The notes under the pieces were generated by a model, which made no database searches, was not told the origin of the DNA, and saw only the letters and a program-made list of their open reading frames with translations. Below, piece after piece: positions 20,861 to 30,964 of a stretch of DNA of 64,000 nucleotides; position 1 is the stretch's first letter, and each line of letters opens with the position of its first letter. Origin of the DNA: Adiantum capillus-veneris (Eukaryota > Streptophyta > Polypodiopsida > Polypodiales > Pteridaceae). The stretch is from assembly GCA_014529385.2 (NCBI GenBank), contig CM043963.1, positions 107,326,412-107,390,411 on the forward strand, in the 5' to 3' direction. A program made the translations under genes and the position numbers.

Positions 20861-21760
20861 CTAATGCTTGAAGTCTCGTCGCAATCGACGTGCAAGCTGC
20901 ATATCTTTTGGCTGTATTGTCACTCGCTTTGCATGTATGGCGCATAGGTTGGTATCTTCCAACACCAAAATGATGTGGGCCTCTGCAGCTTCTTGAATAG
21001 CCTCTAGCGCTATTGCTTGCATTCTATATTGATTTCCATAGCTTTGAAGCACCTCCTTCACAGTGCGAGCAAAGGGGACGCATCGAATCAAAAGCTTCGT
21101 CGTCTTCTGGTAGTGGCGGATTTCTGCAAATGCCCTTGCTATTTTTCGACGCCGCTGCGGTTGTCTTGGGGGCACTTGCACATTTGCTGGCGGCAGGCGG
21201 CGTTTAGGCTTCTTGAAAAACTTAGACTTGCGCCTGTTTACATGCTTATGGGCTGGTTCTGCAGCCTCTTCTAATTCTTACTCTTCCCTTGGCTGCCGAT
21301 CTTGTCGTGTGGGGAGAGCTCCCTGGCCTCCAGGCAATGTCTTCCCCCCAACGGCCACCCGGTGTGTGCGCGGTATTTTTTCTCGCAGCCATGGTGGCTC
21401 ACTCTCTGATTCAGTGTCTGTATGGACCACCCGAGTCCTGGATGGTCCTGCTTGTGATTGGTGGCGTGACAGCTGCTCCCTATCGAACTCTATTGTTTGC
21501 TGGCCCTCTTCTTCTCTCCAGCGCTGGGCACGTGGCTTCATTCTCCTTCTAGGTGTTATATCTTGAGGAGGTGGAGATTCAACAGTCCTCGATGACTCTC
21601 GTGCCCTACCACCATGCCCACTACCAAATGAATTCCTGGAACGGCCAGGCGTTCGTGGCCGTTTTCTTGTGCCTTTAAGCCATGACGGCTTCTCACATCC
21701 TTAGAGGGTGTTTTTGTTGGCAGGCGGATGCTCTTTCGCGGTTTGTTTGGTGCGCGCCAT
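20861..21760 (-). pseudogene. Histone H3-like gene carried by transposon B (long-tailed H3 variant)
   Basis: From ATG at 21760 to the stop at 20861 there are exactly 300 codons in a single frame. The product starts MARTKQTA, the canonical H3 N-terminus with its K4 context. The K9 region (ARKS) is replaced by AKEH. A ~190-residue tail rich in R, S, P and E follows ([47 protein letters not shown]). The last ~95 residues are a histone H3 fold: [38 protein letters not shown], then [20 protein letters not shown] and QLARRLRR. Loop 1 has the H3 length, not the longer CENH3 length. Two in-frame TAA codons (21703-21701 and 21280-21278), both possible CAA-to-TAA changes, interrupt it. Unusual H3 features are the tail length and IILVLEDTN in place of YLVGLFEDTN. 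Confidence 0.9.
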
Positions 21761-21899
21761 TTTGTTGGTAAGAGCTCACCTGTTCTTAATAAATGAGTGG
21801 TTTATGAGAGCATGCAATATTTATAAGGGCCCATTTAAAAAGGGCCTTGTTCACACTAATTTTTTTTTAAAATGTATTATTTTTTAAATAAACATGTCG

Positions 21900-24848
21900 C
21901 TAAGAGTTGGACCCTTCGTTCATGTTTAGTGACTCGCGCAGTATCCACTTTGATCCTTGTCGCACTCTGCATCGCCGCCATACAGCATGCTTGGTGGGAC
22001 CTTGTGACATTCGCCACTTGTTGCTATGCTCTTGACGACTCCATTTCCGCACTTCAATAGCAATCTTGGATTGTCGCGCACGCTCCATTGTGAGCTTACG
22101 AGCAAATGTTGTTCGAAAAAACCAATTGAACATCTCCTCCAAATAATTGGATTGCACCATTCCACCACCATGTCGAGTATTTTTGAAGTACACTCCCCTT
22201 GCTCGATAATGGGACTTCTCCATGCCTTGAGTGCTAAAAATTGCGATCCATACTTGTGCATAAAAAATGCACCATGTGCAAACAAGATATGTTGTTCACA
22301 TGAGTAAACGATCCACATTATTAAATAAAAACAATCCCTTGTAATGAATACACCATGTAAAATGACTTACCATGTAATGTGTGATGTTATTTTCACCCCA
22401 AGAAAGAGTGAAGACCTTGGTAAAATCTGCCAAGGCTTCTTGAAATGATTGGCGTTGTTCTTCTGTTGTGCTGTTAAGGCCCATAAGCTTGACCATTTTA
22501 TCAAAATGTGCCCAAACTTGCTTGCGCTTGTTTGCAAGCTCGCCATTTGAATCATTGTCGGTAGTAGCTTTGCATAACTCCTTCCAAAGCTCCCAAAGGT
22601 TACCTGCCTGCTGGTTGGAGCTGTTTTTAGCATCATATCGACTTGGCTTTCCTTGGGAAACTTTCTTCAAAAAGTGTCTAGCTTTTTGTCCACTCATTGA
22701 CACTTGTTGAGCAATTTCATGGGCCTCCCCTGTGTTCTTTGCAGCAACGATAGACACATTTCCACCGTGACAACCAATGGAATTCAAGAGTACCTCCACT
22801 CTTTCGATCGCTTCCTGGGACTTTTCCAATGGTTTCATTGTGAAAGCATAGTCAATGTGGAGCTTCAATAGCCTATCAAAAATACGCATGAATGCGTGTA
22901 ATGTACAAAAATGTACATTCGATAGAGGAAATCAAAAGATTGGATTCCAAGCATGGTTCTTTTGATCACGGTCTGGGGCATTGAGCATGGGATATCTCAG
23001 AATAGACGCTTCCCATTCTCTACCTTCATCTCCGACATCACGACAATCTAACCCTTGTTCTCCATGCCCTTGCCATGGAAGCATGGAACCGGCCTTTGCA
23101 GTGCTCTTATGTGATTTTTTTCCATTAGGTTTGTACCCTCGAGTGCAAAATGGACAAGGCATGAGAGAAGAAGCCCCTTGTTTGCAGCCAAGCAAACACT
23201 TTATGGTCTTCAAATCCCTACCTAAGTGCCACTCCACATCATAACTACCAAAACCTTCAATCTCCAACTTCTGACCTGCAATTTGGGAGTGTATTACTTC
23301 TGTGATCCATGGAGTTCTCTCAAAAATCCATGAAAGTACTTCATTGGTCTCTTTGGGCACCTCAATAGCACCCAACCACCAAATGTCTTTCTCTGATTGC
23401 ACGCTAAAAGATGGGGTGGGAGATGGCTCGACTGAATCCCTTCGCTTGGTTTGCAGAAGGGCCTCGTTCATTAGAGTGACACTTAGCCTCTCTAACCTTC
23501 GGCCTTTCACTATTTGACACTCATCGAGTTTCAGCACAAAAGCGACTTTTGTGCCAAGCACTACAAAATAAATAGTGCTAAGATCTTAAACTTCAGAGTC
23601 TATGATAAGAATAATACCAAAGAAAAAAGTAAAGTGTGTCACCTTCTTCAGGTAACTCGTAAAATCTAAGCATGGCTTCTTGAAGCCTTCTAAGATCCAC
23701 GAAAATATTGTTCCACATTGTGTAAGGAAAGCCCTTCTCCGAAGGTCTTATGGATTGTTCCTTACCTTTTCCCCTTGTCTTTGTTGCGCACGAAGCATAA
23801 AGGGAAGTTGGCATTGTGACCTCAATGTGTAGGTATGTCCCAATGCGGGAGAACACATCTTCGTTTGTGGCCTTCTTTGCGAGCTTGACCTTGTGAGGAA
23901 CGGGAAATAGGTTTTCCACAATGCCATGTTCTTTGAGGGCATCCTTTAGGAGTTGTAAAATAGCCTGATAGGCTTTGGTGCTGATTCCAGCCTCATCACA
24001 AGCTTGTTGAACGTCATCATCACTAACCACATTTCTTAATTTACGCATAAGGTCCTTGGTGATTGCATCCTTAATGTGCTTACCTCCAGGTGATTGTAAG
24101 ATAGAAATCACGTCCTGGGTATTGAGACAACTAGTGAGAAGGTTGACTCGATCATCTTGGCTTGTTCCACCGCATGCCTCCTGGATGAAGTTTCTAGCAA
24201 CAAATAAACATAAATGTTAGAAAATAGTGTGAAGTAAGAATGCATCATGCAAGTAAAGACCAAATCACCTTGTGGCTGTAACTCGTCGTTTGCGTGCTCC
24301 TCCCAAATGTGCAAGAGTTTCAATGGATGAATACGTGCGTTTGCGTTCCCTTGCACCAAGGGGTGTTTCTTTCAAGTATGTGATAGTGTTGGTAAGCTTC
24401 TGGATGTAGGACTCCTTTTCTTGCATTTGTTGTTCAAGAGTTTTAACTACCCTCTCCGAAGAGGCAACACTCTCTTGTAATGCCGTCGTCTTGAGGTGAA
24501 GAGCTTGACATTCGTGCATCCACATATGCAAAGAAGCACCTGCACCCATACACAACCGCTTGCAATAGCCTAACAAACCTGCTTCTCCCCTCCCAAGAAA
24601 TTGAAGAAATGTGAAAAGGCTATTAAACGGTGGATTGAAGCGGCTTATAGGATCTTAAGGTACAAATGGCCATCCACCCAAATGTCAACATTGGTCTCAC
24701 AAGCGGTGTGACGTTCCTGTGATGACCTTTGATCACCTTCACTAGTGGTCTTCGGTACAAATGCCGTGGGTAAGCGAATATGTATGCTTTTGGTGTGCGG
24801 AGTACGTGGTGGTGGAAGCAAACCATTTGTGATGTCCGTGAGCACCAT
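21900..24848 (-). CDS. Element B transposase-like gene, multi-exon
   Basis: The gene starts MVLTDITNGLLPPPRTPH at 24848. Coding blocks are 24576-24265 (a coiled-coil-like stretch and ETPLGARERKRTYSSIETLA), 24111-23593 and 23561-22932. The last of these has FVLKLDECQIVKGRRLERLS, EKDIWWLGAIEVPKET, VEWHLGRDLKTIKCLLGC and a CPFC motif. Blocks 22889-22296 (MRIFDRLLKLHIDYAF) and 22320-21900 follow. The 3' part contains QGMEKSHY and NTRHGGG. Similar WHLG-D-K...LG...CPFC and QG-EKSHY signatures occur, from memory, in transposon-like proteins of cnidarians and other animals. I therefore call it a transposase without naming a superfamily. Splice joints are approximate. A frame change near 22230 and another near 24650 suggest partial decay. 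It sits just upstream of, and co-oriented with, the H3-like gene. Confidence 0.65.
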
Positions 24849-25460
24849 GGAAGCTATTGCGTGAGGAAGCAAATGATGAAAAGATAGAGGGGGAAGGGTA
24901 GAGAGGTTGAGGAAGATGGAAGGAGAGAAGGAGGGAGGGGGGGGAGGGAGAGATTGGGGAGGAGGAGGAAGGTAGGGGCAAGGAGGGAGAGGAGAGGGAG
25001 AGAGAGAGAGGAGGGAGGAGGGACGAGGAGGAAAGAACAAAATGTTTATTACTTTTTGGGGGAAAAGAGTTTTAAAAAAATGGACTTTCTAAGCTTGTGG
25101 GTTAAAAAATGGGTCAAAATATGATTTTTGAATATGTATATATGTTGGGAGGGAGTTTTAAGTTAGAAACAAGTAAAAATGATTTTTTTTTTTAAAAAGT
25201 CAAATTTTGTCTCTTTGTGATCCACGTTTTTGCTGATGTGGACACACCACTATGCTTTCTTCACTTTAAAAAAAGCTAGAGAGAGAAAGTAACCCTTTAG
25301 GTCCACATCCTACATTTGTCTTAAAAAAAGGCTAGAAAAGCCTACTCAAAACTACCTTCTTAAATGCCCTTGCCCCCTAAACCCCACACAACATTAGCCT
25401 TAATCCCTAAAAATTAGGATTCCTTACAAGGCCCATGCAAGGTTCATATTTCTCCTAATG
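24849..25460 (-). other. Right end and probable 5' region of the element B transposase gene
   Basis: Purine-rich GA/GGGA tracts (24890-25030) precede the transposase start on the minus strand. The ~400 bp beyond hold no ORF and end in the terminal inverted repeat at 25460. This region would contain the promoter for the minus-strand genes. No TATA position can be assigned with confidence. Confidence 0.4.
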
Positions 25461-25720
25461 CAAAGGCTCTGCTAAAATGACGCATCGTGCGACGTTGCTT
25501 ATGTAGTTCCACTTGCCCATGTTGCTGTAAAACTTTGTTTTGTGGCAGCGCTTGGGGGGTGGGGCTGCATCCTCTAGTACAAAATTGTCATCGCTAGACT
25601 CATCTTCTTGAGGTATTAACAATAAAAATATGACACTCATCCTCTCTAGCCTTTGTTGCTTCACAATTTGGCACTCGTCAAGCTTGAAAACAAACACCAA
25701 CTTAGTTCCAAACACTGCAA
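25461..25720 (-). pseudogene. Histone H3-like gene of element A, N-terminal tail part
   Basis: The minus strand reads EDESSDDNFVLEDAAPPPKR then CHKTKFYS. After a one-base shift it reads QVELHKQRRTMRHFSRAF and stops at the element B junction. In B the same place reads [40 protein letters not shown]. This is therefore the other half of the H3-like gene whose fold is at 15663-15916. On its 5' side it is fused almost directly to a transposase exon (FVFKLDECQIVKQQRLERMS at ~25630-25730). The fusion shows that the middle of the transposase and the start of the H3 tail were deleted from A before or during its spread. Confidence 0.75.
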
Positions 25721-27410
25721 GAGAAGAAAGGAAATAAGTGAAGGTCATACAACGACAATGAAAGGGAAACGTCACATGATTCTTTCCTCGCCATTAGAAG
25801 GTACTGCATAAAATACAACCATTGCTTGTTGAAGCCTCTTCAAATTGACAAAAATATTATTTGACATAGAGTAAGGAATCCCCTTGTCGTTATCAGCATG
25901 ATTCCTTGCATTGGTAGCTTTCTTAGCACTTTGTGGAGATTGTACAAAGATAGATGAGGGCATTTTCTTCTCAATGTGCAAATAGTGACCTAGACATGAG
26001 AAAACATCTTCATTGGAGGCTCCTCCAGCAAGTTTCACCTTGCATGGCACTGGTTCTCAGTAACTCCTCGTTCCCTCAAAGCGTCCTTGAGGAGGCCATG
26101 TAGTGTAGTGTAACCCTTTGTAATAATGTCAACTTCATCACATGCCTTCTGCACATCAGCATCACTCACGAGATTAGAAAACTTATACATCACCTCCTTG
26201 GTTACAACATCATTAATATGTTTTCCTTTTGGTGCGGACAGGAGTGCTATGACATCTGCCTTCTTAAGAAAACTACTAAGCAAATGGATGGGATCCTCTT
26301 GGCTTTGGCTACCACATGCCTCTTGGATTAAATTCATGCAATAAGAATGAAAAAACAAAACAATCACCACAAAAGTGACTTCATACACGTAGGAAATATG
26401 ATAGGGTATTCCAAAATGCACCTTGTAGCTGTAACTCTTCTCTTCCGAGCACCACCTTTGGGAGCAAGGGTCTCTATGGATGAGAAGCTCCTCTTATGCT
26501 CCCTTGCACCTAAAGGTGTCTCTTTCAAATGCAATATGGTACCCTCAAGCTTTGCAATCTTATCATCCTTCTCTTCCACATGTTGCTGAAGAGTTTGTGC
26601 TTCTTTCTCCACATGAATGATCCTTGTTGCAGACTAGCAGTGTTACGAATGATAACTTGGTGTTGATGCATCCACCATTGCACACTATGAGCTCTGATAG
26701 TGGACAACCACTTGCAATAGCCAAGCAGACTTGGCTCCCCTCTGCCTACATACTCCAAGAATGTAGGGAGACTATTGAATGTTGGATACACATTAACCAA
26801 AGGGTCATTGGGGTAGAGGCAACCATCCACCCAAATGTCCACATTGGTGTGACCTGCACTATGGCATTGTTCTATTGTATGCAAGTCATAACGCTTGGAA
26901 GGTGCGAGCTCTTTTGACAACCGAATATGTACGCGTTTCGTTTTTTACCATGACGATCATGTTGTGGGATGGGAGGTTTGTATTATCATTTGTATCCATA
27001 TCATGGAGAGATGGGTTTGTATAGTATAGAATGAAGGAGGTAGAGAGGGGCCAAGGCAGAGATTATGGGTTGCAAAGACCATTGTGTGCTATTAGATCCA
27101 ATAGTCGACAATTTCTTGCAGTATCCTAGAAGACCTTGCTCCCCTCTACCTACATATTGTAACAATGAAGCAAGGCTTTTGAATGTTGGATACACATTGA
27201 TGGCTGGATCATTAGGGTAGAGGAAACCATGCACCCAAAGGTCCACATTGGTGTGAACTGCACCACGGAATTGTTGTGAAGTTTGCAAGTAATGACGCTT
27301 TGAGGGTGCGAAGTCCTTTGGTAGCTGAACATGAAGAGAAACCGTTTTCGAACTTGATGATCTTGCTGTGGATGGAAGGTTTGTAATGTTTCCTAGATCC
27401 ATGGCAAGGG
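25630..27410 (-). pseudogene. Element A transposase 5' exons, with a duplicated first exon
   Basis: Blocks match element B in order. 25990-25780 has ASNEDVFSCLGHYLHIEKKM and MSNNIFVNLKRLQQAM. 26421-26035 has APKGKHINDVVTKEVMYKF. 26612-26430 has the ETPLGAREHKRSFSSIETLA block. The first exon appears twice, at about 26920-26640 (HTNVDIWVDGCLYPNDPLVN, YVGRGEPSLLGYCKWLS) and again at about 27402-27060 (HTNVDLWVHGFLYPNDPAIN, YVGRGEQGLLGYCKKLS). The second has its own start, MDLGNITNLPSTARSSSSK at 27402. The catalytic middle of the gene is absent. Most frames are open over 80-130 codons, so the deletion rather than point decay is the main defect. Confidence 0.65.
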
Positions 27411-28197
27411 GAATAAAGTTGGCTGCAAGAAAGAGTGGAGAGCTGCAGCAAAGCCATGGAGTGGAGGGGTGAGCTATGGAGTGAAGAGCTCCAAGAGAGA
27501 GAGCTACACGAGAGCTACAAAGTGGAGATGAGAGCTATGGAGTGGAGAGCTATGTGATGGAGAGCTACATGAGATCTAAGGAGTGGTGAGGAGGGCTATG
27601 GAGTGGAGAGCTATAGCAGGGAGAGCTGCAACAAAGTTATGGAGTGGACTTGCAACAAGGAGAGGGAAGGAGGAAGAGTGTGTGTGGAAAAGTAGAAGAG
27701 AGAAGAGAGAGGGAAGGAGAATAGTGTGTGGTGAAAAGTAGGAGAGAGAAGACAGAGAGAGAGAGAGAGAGGACTGAGAGAGAGGGGAGTAATTTTGGAG
27801 GGAAATAAGATTGCAGGTCTAACACTGAGATTTTGAAAGAGAAAATTGATTTTTGGGTATACATATAGGTTGGGGAGAAGTTTTGAGGTTTTTTTGAATT
27901 TTTTTGAAAAAAGTTTCTTTTTTGGTTGAGGCTATGGACGCCCTTGATAATGTAGCAAAAAAGGGGGGGAGGATAGTTATTGTCATGAGGACCACCACTC
28001 TTTTGGGTAGAGAGTCGGAGAATGTACCTATCCTCCCTCCCTAGTCTCTATTTCAACCTACAAAAATCCTATGACAACTCAAAAAGAAGCATATGAGAAT
28101 ACCCTCATTCAATGGCCTTGTCTCCTAAATCACACACATTTTCCCTTAAAATAAGGGATCTTCACAACACCTTTTGGGGTTCATATTCTTCCTAATG
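27411..28197. other. Right subterminal region of element A with a degenerate minisatellite
   Basis: At 27455-27645 a ~20-bp motif like GAGCTATGGAGTGGAGAGCT repeats irregularly. GA-rich sequence follows to ~27800. No ORF is supportable. The region ends in the inverted repeat at 28197. Confidence 0.6.
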
Positions 28198-29497
28198 AAG
28201 AGCAATGCTACCTAATGGAGCTTAAAGACCTTAGGGTTAGCTTCATTAAAGACCTCCAAAAGTTAGTGTTAAAAAGTCCTTTGACCTTAGGCAATAGGCA
28301 AGCTAGGGCTGACCTTGAGGTGGAAATTCTACCCAAGCATGAGATTCTTGTCGTGCTTGACAACTAAGGTGATTAAGGTGTTTGTGGGAACCTTGCCCAA
28401 TCTTGAGATGTTTCTCATGCTTGAATGACTAAGGTTCTTGAAGTGTTCAATTCAAACATGATCTGTCAAGAGGCATAAACGATTTTCATGCTTAAATGAC
28501 TAAGGTGCTTGACGTGTTCAACTCAAACATGATATCTTAAGAAGCATAAAAGACACATGTCAAGATCTTCTCCATTTGGCCCTCATAAAGTGCTTGAATA
28601 CTATTGGGTAGGCTTTAAAGGGGTCCAATGAGAATTTAGATGCATAAAAATAAATAATTAAGTTCTTTCTCTCAAAGAGGAAAAACGGGACCATGTTCAA
28701 ATGATATAATTAAATAATACAAGAGAGAGAGTTAGAGAGAGAGAGAGAGGGTGGACCAAGCATGAGAGGGGGTATACTCTCCCACACACACACACACATA
28801 CACACACTCTCTCATTGTGTGAAGTGCAAAGTGCAAGAGCTCCATCTCCTTCTCCAAGCTTGTTGAGAAGTTGAGAGCCTACACCAACACTCTTGGCTAT
28901 GGAATACAAATCCAACCAAGAGCCATGCTTCAATGCTTAAGCTTGCCATCTTCTTCATCTTCATTACTATTCTATTATGATATTCTAAGCAAGAAGAGTG
29001 ATGATAAGTGAGGAACTATTTCTTTCTCCTATGAATGATTCTTCTTCCTCTTCCCTACCCTCATTCCCTGCTAGCTCTCTCCACCTTCGAAGGTGTTTGA
29101 GGCCTTGGGACTCAGCCTTGGGATATAGTAATGCTTTTTGCAAAGTTTATGTTATGCTTGTGATGCATGAAGCTTTCCATCTTCATTGCATCACCTAGGT
29201 CACAAGGAAAACAAAGATTGTATTGTACCAAGTATCTTTTGATGGGAGAATCTATAATACAAACACCTTTTTGAGGGGGGACCGGCTTCAAGTAAATCCG
29301 GTCCTCAACTATTGTCATGTTCTCTAATACTCTCTCTTGCAAAAGTATTATTCATGACAAGTTAATTAAGTACTATGTTTATGTTGCTACCATCAATTAA
29401 GTTCACCCTCTATGTTCTCAAAGTAATCTCACAAAAATACTCACTCTAATTCTCTTGATGCCGCTACTCTCAAAGTTCATAGACCATTTCCATTACA
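28198..29497 (+). repeat. Right part of chromovirus LTR1
   Basis: The LTR resumes at AAGAGCAATGCTACC right after element A and ends TTCCATTACA at 29497. It is homologous over its length to 33180-34499 and 40026-41339. It contains a short AG tract and a CA tract near 28730-28810. Confidence 0.9.
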
Positions 29498-29511
29498 TTG
29501 GTATCAGAGCA
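29498..29511 (+). promoter_or_regulatory. Primer-binding site, initiator tRNA-Met (internal region 1)
   Basis: TTGGTATCAGAGCA directly follows the LTR end and matches the initiator tRNA-Met primer complement. The equivalent site after LTR2 (34500-34512) has one change, TTGGTATCAAAGC. Confidence 0.9.
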
Positions 29512-29901
29512 TTTGGTTTGTCTTTTCTTGCTTAAGAAGAGAGGTCTTTAGGTAGCCTATTAATGATTGATTTTGTTAATTATGTTAGGGTAAGTGGGAC
29601 TGGGATCTATTATTGATTTTGTTGAGCCCACTATGTGGGATATGGTGCACACCTCGGGAGCTTTGGTCTTAATATGGGGGTATTTTTAGACTTGACTACG
29701 GCTTTACCATTATTGAGCCATAAGAAGTCCAAAAGGAGCTAGCCCTCGACAATTCTACAATATTAGACCCACTCCACTACCCTCTATAATTGACCAATTC
29801 AAGCCATGGGTGTAGATATTTATTGTTGATTTTCAAAGGCTAAGAGGAGTAGGTTTTGAATTGCCAAAGAATACACTAAATTAAACACATGTATAATCTG
29901 C

Positions 29902-30956
29902 ATGGCTGACGATAACCAAGAGAGTGGAATGAACATTGATAACTTTGATTTTGCACATGAAGGTGCTAATGATGATGCCCCCATGTTTGTCAATTATCTT
30001 GTTACTAGGTTGAAGCAAGCTATGGGCAACCCTGCTTTGCAAGCCAATTTACTCAGCAACTTTGTGCTTATGGGATTTCCCTTCCTCTCCAAGAGGAGAG
30101 AGGGCTTAGGAGGCCTCTTCATGAGACCCCCAAAAGAAGACTCTCTCCCAGACAAGAGGAGGAATCCAAAGAACAAGAACATAATGAATCCCTAAGTTCC
30201 TCTGAAGATGTGGCTCCACAAAGATGGTGGTCTAGACAATACCAAACTCCTTCCTAAAGGAAACGGTCAACACAGAGTCCTTCTCCTCGTCACTCCAAAA
30301 GGAAAGAGACGAAACAAAGGAAGAAAAGGTCAAGAAAGAGGTCACTCTCTTCTCCTTCTTCTTCACCTTCCTCCTCTTCTAACAAAAGCTATTGCTATTC
30401 TCCTAGAGAATACAAGAGGTGAGGACATCCCAAATCATACCTTGCATGGTGAAGGTCACAAAAGCTCAAGAAGTTCAAAGAGGGAGGAAAGAGTATCTAT
30501 TTTCTCATAAATGATGGCACCTTTGGTGCCACCGACAAAGTATTGGCCTTCATCCAGCAATTTGATGCGACCTTTGAAGACGAGGGCTTCACGGAGTCCT
30601 CCAAGCTACACCATGTAGCTATGCACTTACAAAAATCGGCTCGTCAATGGTGGGCTAGCCTTCGTGGCAATGATGAATCCCCAAAGACATGGAAAACTCT
30701 ACGAGTTTCCATCATGAAGCAATTCCTTGCAAGCGATGCAAAGGACAAAGTACTTACCGAATGGCGTAGTTTGAAACTTCTCTCCCATGAGTCTATACAC
30801 AAATATGTGGGCAAGTTTTGCGACTTACATCTCAAGGCTACTGTCTTCCAAAAGAAGGACTTTGTCGAGCAAAAGCAATAATTTTGTGCAGGATTACCTG
30901 AAGAAATGACCGAGTATGTCAACTCCCAACGCCTGGTTCTATCACCGAAGTAATCC
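29902..30956 (+). pseudogene. Gag of chromovirus internal region 1, frameshifted
   Basis: The start MADDNQESGMNIDNFDFAHE at 29902 is followed by a frame change near 30050. The main Gag domain is intact at 30543-30881: FIQQFDATFEDEGFTESSKL, LQKSARQWWASLRGNDESPK, FLASDAKDKVLTEWRSLKLL. A stop after VEQKQ near 30880 ends it. It corresponds throughout to the copy at 34906-35990. Confidence 0.8.
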
Positions 30957-30964
30957 ACCACACC

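Larger units (their letters stand above)
15917..25460. mobile_element. DNA transposon B (CATTAGG family) carrying transposase, histone H3-like and two unknown genes
   Basis: The termini are CATTAGGAAAAATATGAACC at 15917 and the inverse of CATTAGGAGAAATATGAACC ending at 25460, so a ~20-bp inverted repeat with one mismatch. The length is 9544 bp. It is inserted into the H3-like gene of element A. Joining the flanks with one duplicated G restores the reading frame of that gene (RAF|V|DI-HY), which fixes both ends to the base. Plus-strand genes occupy 16.8-19.9 kb and minus-strand genes 20.9-24.85 kb. The two sets converge on a hairpin at 20159-20308. The transposase superfamily is not identified with confidence. 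Confidence 0.85.
6511..28197. mobile_element. DNA transposon A (CATTAGG family, carries a histone H3-like gene), disrupted
   Basis: The left end starts CATTAGGAAAAATGTGAACC and the right end is the inverse of CATTAGGAAGAATATGAACC. The inverted repeat continues through CCAAAAGG, about 28 bp with few mismatches. The two flanks join to give the uninterrupted LTR sequence seen at 40018-40045, so both ends are secure. Removing Copia-2 and element B leaves ~7.0 kb. Contents are remnants of two plus-strand genes, convergent-spacer hairpins, a split H3-like gene, and minus-strand transposase 5' exons. The middle of the transposase gene is missing compared with B, so A is an internally deleted copy. 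Confidence 0.85.

Noticed and set aside
20861-21181. Assignment of the element B histone as CENH3
   Set aside because: The EIRH-QKTT segment hints at CENH3, but loop 1 has canonical H3 length, the N-terminus is MARTKQTA and [15 protein letters not shown] is H3-like, so H3-like variant is safer.
24645-25040. Pro/Ser-rich minus-strand ORF upstream of the element B transposase start
   Set aside because: Only the part from the ATG at 24848 is shared with element A; the upstream portion is GA-repeat translation.
15917-25460. CACTA superfamily assignment because the ends read CATTA
   Set aside because: The encoded protein has none of the TNP2 motifs, and the flanks do not show a 3-bp duplication.
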